Assembly (NCBI RefSeq): GCF_038070005.1
Contig: NZ_JBBPCO010000003.1
Span: 1 to 64,000 of the forward strand
DNA length: 64,000 bases
From: Thermithiobacillus plumbiphilus
Lineage (GTDB): Bacteria; Pseudomonadota; Gammaproteobacteria; Acidithiobacillales; Thermithiobacillaceae
Reading direction: 5' to 3'
The position numbers and the translations under genes were made by a program. Shown here piece after piece: positions 59,109 through 64,000 of the stretch (position 1 is its first letter; each line of letters opens with the position of its first letter). The notes below the pieces were generated by a model. That model was not told the origin of the DNA. It searched no databases and saw nothing but the letters and a program-made list of their open reading frames with translations.

Positions 59109-59117
59109 ATTGTAGCA
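59109..59117 (-). promoter_or_regulatory. extended -10 promoter for sspA
   Basis: On the minus strand TGCTACAAT forms an extended -10 (TG-n-TACAAT), 31 nt upstream of the sspA ATG and directly after the petC terminator. The -35 region would fall in the terminator U-tract. Confidence 0.6.
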
Positions 59118-59126
59118 CCAAGGCAC

Positions 59127-59152
59127 AAAAAAAAGGGGCGCCGGAACGCCCC
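59127..59152 (-). terminator. Rho-independent terminator of petABC
   Basis: On the minus strand GGGGCG-TTCCGG-CGCCCC followed by eight T. It separates petC from sspA. Confidence 0.92.
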
Positions 59153-59195
59153 TCAATCGTGGCCGGATCTACCCGGCTCTTGTTGACTCAACCCT

Positions 59196-59891
59196 TCAAT
59201 GCACGTCCCGCCAGTATTCCTTCTTGAGAAGATAGGCAAGGATGGTGAAGATCAGCAGGAAGCCAAGCACCAAGGGTCCCATGGACATGCGCTTGAGCTC
59301 GGACGGATCACTGGTATAGGTCAGGAAGGCAGTCAGATCGCGCACCATGTCATCGAACTTGGCCTGCGACACCGTACCCGCCCGGATGACCTTGCCATCC
59401 TTGGTCTTTTCCCCGGAAAGCGAAGCCAGGACATTCGGCATGGCCACCATCGGGAAGACATGGTTGTTCCATCCGGTCGGACGGCTGTCATCGCGATAGA
59501 AGCTGCGCAGATAGGTATAGATCCAGTCCGCGCCCCGATACCGGGCCTCGAGAGTCAGATCGGGCGGCGCCTTGCCGAACCACACGGCCGCATCCTCAGG
59601 CGACATGGTAATGGTCATGTTGCCGTTGATCTTGGCCCCATCCGGCAACATGATCTGCTCCTTGACCACATTCTCGGGCATGCCAAGCTGGTTCTCGAGC
59701 ATGTTGTAGCGCATGTACTTCAGGCTATGACAGCTGAAGCAGTACTCGGCAAAGATCTTGGCGCCATTCTGAATGCTTTCCCGGTCAAAGCTGATGTCGG
59801 CATGATCAAGCTTCACCTCTCCCTCGGACGCACCTGCCGCCAGCGGCAGGAATGCAGCGCCCAACAACAGCATCTTGATTGCTTTTTTCAT
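59196..59891 (-). CDS. petC: cytochrome c1
   Basis: Cytochrome c1 of the bc1 complex passes electrons from the Rieske centre to soluble c-type carriers. The 231-residue product has a signal peptide (MLLLGAAFLPLAAGAS), haem c site C51-F-S-C54-H55 with the family sequence SLKYMRYN, an axial methionine candidate in VFPMVAMPNVL, and a C-terminal membrane anchor (MGPLVLGFLLIFTILAYLLKKEYW). The ATG overlaps the petB stop by one nt. Confidence 0.97.
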   Translation of the reverse strand: MKKAIKMLLLGAAFLPLAAGASEGEVKLDHADISFDRESIQNGAKIFAEYCFSCHSLKYMRYNMLENQLGMPENVVKEQIMLPDGAKINGNMTITMSPEDAAVWFGKAPPDLTLEARYRGADWIYTYLRSFYRDDSRPTGWNNHVFPMVAMPNVLASLSGEKTKDGKVIRAGTVSQAKFDDMVRDLTAFLTYTSDPSELKRMSMGPLVLGFLLIFTILAYLLKKEYWRDVH

Positions 59892-61093
59892 TACATCACC
59901 CTTTCAGGAACCGGCTTGGTGCGCTCGATCTTGCTCACGAACGGCAGAGCCAGGAAGAAGAGGAAATACAGAACCGTAAACACGCGCGCCAGCATCGTAT
60001 AGGTGGGAGTTACCGGATTCATGCCCAGATAGCCCAGAAAAACGAAGGTGATGGCAAAGACCACCAGCATCATGCGGAACACGGGACGATAGCGATGGGA
60101 TTTCACAGGTGACCGGTCGAGCCAGGGCACCAGGAACAGGATGACTATGGCCAGCCCCATCACGATCACACCCAGGAGCTTGTCCGGAACGGCGCGCAGC
60201 ATCGCATAGAAGGGGGTCAGATACCACAAGGGCTTGATTTCAGGCGGCGTCTGCACCGGATCGGCAGGAATGTAGTTGTCATGCTCCAGGAACAGACCAC
60301 CCAGGGTCGGGGCATAGAAGATGATGGCCGCGAACACCAGCAGGAACACACCCACGCCGAAGATATCCTTCACCGTGTAGTAAGGATGGAAGGGAATGCC
60401 ATCGATGGGGTGACCATCAGGTCCCTTGTTCTTCTTGATCTCGATGCCCAGCGGGTTATTGGAACCCACTTCGTGCAGTGCGATGAGATGCGCCACGATC
60501 AGACCAATGAGGATCAGGGGCACGGCCACGACGTGCAGCGCCAGGAAGCGGTTCACGGTCGGATCGGCCACCACCGGGCCACCGCGGATCCATTCGGCCA
60601 ATGGTTCACCGATGGCGGGGATGGCGCCGAACAGCGAGATGATCACCTGGGCGCCCCACAGCGACATGTTGCCAAACGGCAGCACATAGCCCAGGAAGGC
60701 TTCGGCCATCAGCACGACGTAGACGATCATGCCGAAAATCCACACCAGCTCACGCGGCTTCTTGTAGGAGCCGTACATGAGCGCGCGGAACATGTGCAGG
60801 TAAACCACCACGAAAAACATGGAAGCGCCGGTGGAATGCAGGTAGCGCATCAGCCAGCCGTAGTCCACGTCGTACATGATGTACTGAATGGAATCGAAGG
60901 CCTTCGCGGCATCCGGCTTGTAGTTCATGGTCAGGAAGATACCCGACAGGATCTGGATCACCAGCACCAGCAGGGCCAGTGAACCAAAGAAGTACATGAT
61001 GTTGAAATTCTTGGGCGCGTAATACTCGGTCAGGTGCGCTTTGATGCTGCTGGTGAGCGGGAAGCGCTCATCAATCCAGTTCATGAGACCCAT
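59891..61093 (-). CDS. petB: cytochrome b of the bc1 complex
   Basis: The quinol-oxidising membrane subunit. The 400-residue product has eight helices and the four haem ligands H86, H100, H187 and H202; the second pair is separated by 14 residues. WGAQVIISLFGAIPAIGEPLAEWIRGG is the Qo cd-helix region. The Qo motif, normally PEWY (PVWY or PPWY in some groups), reads PLWY at 288-291 (nt 60221-60232). It is the middle gene of petABC, 14 nt after petA. Confidence 0.97.
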   Translation of the reverse strand: MGLMNWIDERFPLTSSIKAHLTEYYAPKNFNIMYFFGSLALLVLVIQILSGIFLTMNYKPDAAKAFDSIQYIMYDVDYGWLMRYLHSTGASMFFVVVYLHMFRALMYGSYKKPRELVWIFGMIVYVVLMAEAFLGYVLPFGNMSLWGAQVIISLFGAIPAIGEPLAEWIRGGPVVADPTVNRFLALHVVAVPLILIGLIVAHLIALHEVGSNNPLGIEIKKNKGPDGHPIDGIPFHPYYTVKDIFGVGVFLLVFAAIIFYAPTLGGLFLEHDNYIPADPVQTPPEIKPLWYLTPFYAMLRAVPDKLLGVIVMGLAIVILFLVPWLDRSPVKSHRYRPVFRMMLVVFAITFVFLGYLGMNPVTPTYTMLARVFTVLYFLFFLALPFVSKIERTKPVPERVM

Positions 61094-61107
61094 TGTTTTT
61101 CCTCTCC

Positions 61108-61689
61108 TCAGGCCACGTCTTTGCCGATCAGCACTTTCTTGTCACCCTCGAAGAGCGCGTAAGGCGGGATCGTCATGTTCAGCGGGGCAGGCACATTCTT
61201 CAACACGCGACCGGCGAGGTCGTATTTCGAGCCGTGGCAGGGGCAGAAGTAGCCACCAGCCCAGCCCGGTTCGACCGAACCCTGCTCCGGCTTGTACAAG
61301 GGGACACAGCCAAGGTGCGTACAGATGCTCAGCATGACGAGGTACTCCGGCTTGCGGGAGCGCCATTCGTTCTTGGCATATTCGGGCTGTTCGGATTGGT
61401 CGGAGTTCGGATCTACGAGGGTGTTGGTGACTTTCTTGAGACTGGCCAGCATGGCCGGGGTACGATTGACGATGGCTACCGGCTTCCCTTGCCACAGCAC
61501 CATGACCTGCATGCCGGGCTCCACCTTGCTCAAATCCACCTCAGTGGTTGAAGCCGCCTTGACGGCCTCACTGGGCATCATGTTCTTGATAAACGGCACG
61601 GCCACAAACCCGGCTCCAACAGCGCCTACCGCTGTCGTGGCCGCGGTAAGAAAGCGCCGCCTACCCTTATCAACGCCTTGCTCACTCAT
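61108..61689 (-). CDS. petA: Rieske iron-sulfur protein of the bc1 complex
   Basis: The 193-residue product has a twin-arginine-type N terminus (RRRFLTAATTAVGAVGAGFVAVPF) that stays as the membrane anchor, and the [2Fe-2S] boxes C123-T-H125-L-G-C128 and C149-P-C151-H152-G-S. It takes the first quinol electron and passes it to cytochrome c1. A TatC gene is 1.5 kb away, in keeping with Tat-dependent export of Rieske proteins. First gene of petABC. Confidence 0.97.
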   Translation of the reverse strand: MSEQGVDKGRRRFLTAATTAVGAVGAGFVAVPFIKNMMPSEAVKAASTTEVDLSKVEPGMQVMVLWQGKPVAIVNRTPAMLASLKKVTNTLVDPNSDQSEQPEYAKNEWRSRKPEYLVMLSICTHLGCVPLYKPEQGSVEPGWAGGYFCPCHGSKYDLAGRVLKNVPAPLNMTIPPYALFEGDKKVLIGKDVA

Positions 61690-61990
61690 ACACGCTCCTA
61701 ATACGAGGATATGCTGAAAACAGAATCCGGAAGTTCCGGAAACGACTTCGCCGGGCCGTCAGCCACAAGACTCGGATAGATACCGGCCTGCAAGCATGGG
61801 CCCTTTTTAGAATCGCGTAAGGATGCGCGAAATTCCTTGGTAGCGCAATTAGCTAATAATTTATTAGTTCATTAGGTAATTTAATCACTATTTCAGAATT
61901 TGCCGATTCACAAAGATCGACCACTGATGGACAATCCCTGAACGAGGACCTAATCTGAACTGAATCCGAAATGATAAACAAGGGAGTTTC
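61690..61990. promoter_or_regulatory. 301-bp divergent control region between petABC and the DegS-like gene
   Basis: Contains an AT-rich core (about 61845-61905). For the + strand gene, TGGACA (61928-61933) and TAATCT (61951-61956) are 17 nt apart and AGGGAG lies before the ATG. A petABC promoter must be on the minus strand in this region but no clear boxes stand out. Confidence 0.5.
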
Positions 61991-63208
61991 ATGCGTTCAC
62001 GCCTGACCTCGCTGTTCCTGACAGCCGGCATCATGGGTCTGGCCGGGGCGATACTGATCTATTTGATCAAGCCTGACATGCTGGGCGAGCTCGGCGAGCT
62101 CCTGCCGCGCGAAAGGGTCGTCTTCGAGGTGGCGGCCAGCGCCGACAGGCAGCGCTCGAGCAGCCAGTCCCTGCTCAGCTTCGCGCAGGCCGTACAGCTC
62201 GCCGCACCGGCAGTGGTCAACATTGCCTCGACCAAGGTCGTGGCGGTGGATGCCCATCCATTTCTGCGGGATCCACAATTGCGCCGCCATTTCGGGGATC
62301 AGGTCCCCTCCATACCGCGCCAGCTGCTGGAAAGGAGTCTTGGCTCCGGCGTGCTGGTCAGCGCGGATGGCTACATCCTGACCAATCATCACGTGGTATC
62401 GGCAGCGCAGGAAATCGAGGTCGGCCTGCATGATGGCCGCACCGCCATGGGAAAGCTGGTCGGCAGTGACCCGGAGAGTGATATCGCCGTATTGAAGGTG
62501 GACTTGGAACAACTGCCTCACATCGTGCTCGGCCATTCACGCGATGTAAAGGTCGGCGATCTCGTGCTCGCGATCGGCAACCCGTTTTCCGTGGGCCAGA
62601 CCGTCACGATGGGCATCGTCAGCGCGTTGGGGCGCTCGAAGCTGGGCATCAATGCCTTCGAGGACTTCATTCAGACTGATGCGGCGATCAATCCCGGCAA
62701 TTCGGGTGGCGCCTTGGTCGATACGCACGGCAACCTCGTCGGCATCAATACCGCCATTTTCAGCCGGCAGGGCGGTGGCTCGCTGGGGATCGGCTTCGCC
62801 ATTCCCGTTGATCTTGCTGCCCGGGTCTCGAAGCAATTGATAGAACACGGGCACGTGATCCGCGGCTGGCTGGGCATCGGCGCCCAGGATCTGGATGCGG
62901 CCCTGAGCGAATCCTTCGGCCTGAGCAGCACCGAGGGGGCGCTGGTCACGGCGGTGCTGCCTGACAGCCCCGCCGCCCAGGCCGGCCTCCAGCCAGGGGA
63001 TATCATCACTGCCATCAATGGCGTGAAGCTCCACAATGCCAAGGATCTGCTGAACCAGGTGGCCGACTTCAAACCCGGCACGAGGATCAGCCTCAGCTTC
63101 CTGCATCAGGGGGCCCGGATCCAGAAGAGGGTTCGCGTCGGCTTGCGCCCGCCACCATCGCCTGTGTCCCCTGTCCCGGGCATCCCCCTCCCCCCCGGCA
63201 CCGAGTGA
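61991..63208 (+). CDS. DegS-like membrane-anchored serine protease (S1C)
   Basis: A 405-residue HtrA-family protease with an N-terminal membrane anchor (SLFLTAGIMGLAGAILIYLI) and no cleavable signal. Triad H134 (LTNHHVVS), D164 (PESDIAVLK) and S238 (NPGNSGGALV) is complete. One PDZ domain follows (about 285-380, with LVTAVLPDSPAAQAGLQPGDIITAING). Single PDZ plus anchor matches DegS/AlgW, which start the sigmaE stress cascade by cutting RseA or MucA; it is longer than E. coli DegS (355) and has a Pro-rich tail. No rseA gene is near. Confidence 0.9.
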   Translation: MRSRLTSLFLTAGIMGLAGAILIYLIKPDMLGELGELLPRERVVFEVAASADRQRSSSQSLLSFAQAVQLAAPAVVNIASTKVVAVDAHPFLRDPQLRRHFGDQVPSIPRQLLERSLGSGVLVSADGYILTNHHVVSAAQEIEVGLHDGRTAMGKLVGSDPESDIAVLKVDLEQLPHIVLGHSRDVKVGDLVLAIGNPFSVGQTVTMGIVSALGRSKLGINAFEDFIQTDAAINPGNSGGALVDTHGNLVGINTAIFSRQGGGSLGIGFAIPVDLAARVSKQLIEHGHVIRGWLGIGAQDLDAALSESFGLSSTEGALVTAVLPDSPAAQAGLQPGDIITAINGVKLHNAKDLLNQVADFKPGTRISLSFLHQGARIQKRVRVGLRPPPSPVSPVPGIPLPPGTE

Positions 63209-63220
63209 GGAAGCTGTTGC

Positions 63221-63244
63221 CGGCCTGCGGGCCGCTATTTTTCG
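63221..63244 (+). terminator. weak terminator after the DegS-like gene
   Basis: Short GC stem CGGCC/GGCCG followed by CTATTTTT, overlapping the 3' end of the convergent tatC gene. Confidence 0.45.
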
Positions 63245-64000
63245 GATTTATCCGGAGAAGAGCGGCTTTCTGCATCCAGGCCGGCAATCTGCCGTTCCGC
63301 CTCATCCAGTTCCCGATCCGGGTCCACAGCGCCCTCGCCATCAGACGCTTCAGCGGCGGTATCCAGGCTCTCGGATTCGGCCTCTGCTGGCGCGGCCTTG
63401 ACAGAGCCCGCGAACAGCAGGCCCAGCTCAAACAGGAGGTACATCGGCACGGCCAGCATGAACTGGGAGAGCACGTCCGGCGGCGTCACCACCGCGGCGA
63501 CAATGAAGCATCCCAGCAGGACATAGCGCCGACTGCGCTTGAGCGTGTCCACCTTCACCACCCCGAGCCGGGCCAGCACGACCGTCACCACGGGTATCTG
63601 GAATGCTGCACCAAAAGCCAGCAGAAAGGTGATCGCCAGGCTCAGGTACTCCCGGACCGCGGGCAGGGCAGTGATCTCCTCGCCGGAGAAACTGACGAAA
63701 AAGTGAAAGGCCGCTGGAAACACCAGATAGTAGGCAAAGGCAGCGCCCGCCACGAACAGGGCGACAGAGGCGAAGAGGGTCGGGAACAGGAGCTTTCGCT
63801 CATGCTGATACAGGCCAGGCGCGACAAAGGCCCAGAACTGATAAAGAACGACCGGTAGGGCGAAAAAGAAGCCTGCCAGAAAGGACAGCTTGACGTAGGT
63901 CAGAAAGACTTCGGGCAGGCTGGTGAAGATCAGATGGCTGTCGGGCGGCAATACCGCCACCAGAGGAGCAGCCAGGAAGGCATAGATCTCCCGCGAAAAA
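63235..64000 (-). CDS. tatC: Sec-independent translocase subunit TatC (5' end cut by window)
   Basis: TatC is the receptor of the twin-arginine export pathway. The frame is open to the window end, so the first part is missing; 254 residues are visible. Family sequence includes IFTSLPEVFLTYVKLSFLAGFFFALPVVLYQFWAFVAPGLYQHERK, PAAFHFFVSF, QIPVVTVVLARLGVV and VVTPPDVLSQFMLAVPMYLLFELGLLF, with the membrane helices in between. A 70-residue acidic, Ala/Glu/Asp-rich C-terminal tail follows the last helix, longer than usual. tatA and tatB would be expected upstream, outside the window. Confidence 0.95.
   Translation of the reverse strand, partial: FSREIYAFLAAPLVAVLPPDSHLIFTSLPEVFLTYVKLSFLAGFFFALPVVLYQFWAFVAPGLYQHERKLLFPTLFASVALFVAGAAFAYYLVFPAAFHFFVSFSGEEITALPAVREYLSLAITFLLAFGAAFQIPVVTVVLARLGVVKVDTLKRSRRYVLLGCFIVAAVVTPPDVLSQFMLAVPMYLLFELGLLFAGSVKAAPAEAESESLDTAAEASDGEGAVDPDRELDEAERQIAGLDAESRSSPDKSEK

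Overview
This 64 kb window is a contiguous piece of a GC-rich (about 60 % by eye) Gram-negative chromosome. The complete division and cell-wall cluster, the LPS and outer-membrane genes (lpxC, lpoA-like, diaA, dolP), a type IV pilus cluster and a petABC operon all point to a gammaproteobacterium-like organism. An autotrophic, respiratory lineage such as Acidithiobacillia would fit, but no rRNA is present and the assignment is an inference. I saw no tRNA, rRNA, insertion sequence, prophage or CRISPR array. One RNA gene, rnpB, is clear.

Layout. 1-2777: 3' part of a pilY1-type pilus adhesin. 2831-3766 (-): ispH. 3931-13523 (+): aroE, pilB, pilC, pilS, pilR, pilD, coaE, yacG, fbp, tightly packed. 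13643-17990: a probable copper-uptake island with a sigma54 promoter, a TonB-dependent copper-type receptor, a TauE/SafE (DsbD_2-like) membrane protein, a minimal PspF-like sigma54 activator and a divergent FixH/YtkA-like protein. 17992-23028 (-): Nudix-ThiE fusion, argJ, secA. 23146-23589 (+): DUF721/DciA-like gene. 23586-42301 (-): lpxC, ftsZ, ftsA, ftsQ, ddl, murB, murC, murG, ftsW, murD, mraY, murF, murE, ftsI, ftsL, rsmH, mraZ, read from a sigma70-type promoter followed by direct repeats that look like an MraZ operator. 42483-42832 (-): rnpB, then rsmI (-). 43833-49246 (+): lpoA-like, yraN, diaA, dolP, hldE C-terminal-type, a GlcD-type oxidase and an RMD1/YagE protein.

49247-54783 is the most unusual part. 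A canonical sigma54 promoter, preceded by a perfect 19-bp palindrome, heads four closely spaced genes: a secreted protein with four exact 37-residue Gln/Asn-rich repeats, a small secreted protein with one copy of the same repeat, a secreted C39-type cysteine peptidase, and a third secreted protein with a degenerate copy. Facing them is an outer-membrane beta-barrel gene and a VpsR-like sigma54 activator. The parts resemble the Pseudomonas Fap functional-amyloid machinery (repeat subunits, C39-like FapD, barrel FapF) but differ in gene set, repeat and regulation. Two of the small proteins carry an RG/GG motif after the Sec signal, which suggests a second cut by the C39 enzyme. I propose a Fap-like extracellular fibre system under sigma54 and perhaps c-di-GMP control.

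55136-59078 (-): sspA, a long-chain acyl-CoA synthetase, a DUF2905 protein and the CCA-adding enzyme. 59196-61689 (-): petA, petB, petC for the cytochrome bc1 complex. 61991-63208 (+): a DegS-like membrane-anchored protease. 63235-64000 (-): tatC, cut by the window end.

Three sigma54 activators (PilR, PspF-like, VpsR-like), each with an intact GAFTGA loop, and two near-perfect sigma54 promoters make sigma54 control of surface and envelope functions the theme of the accessory parts of this window.
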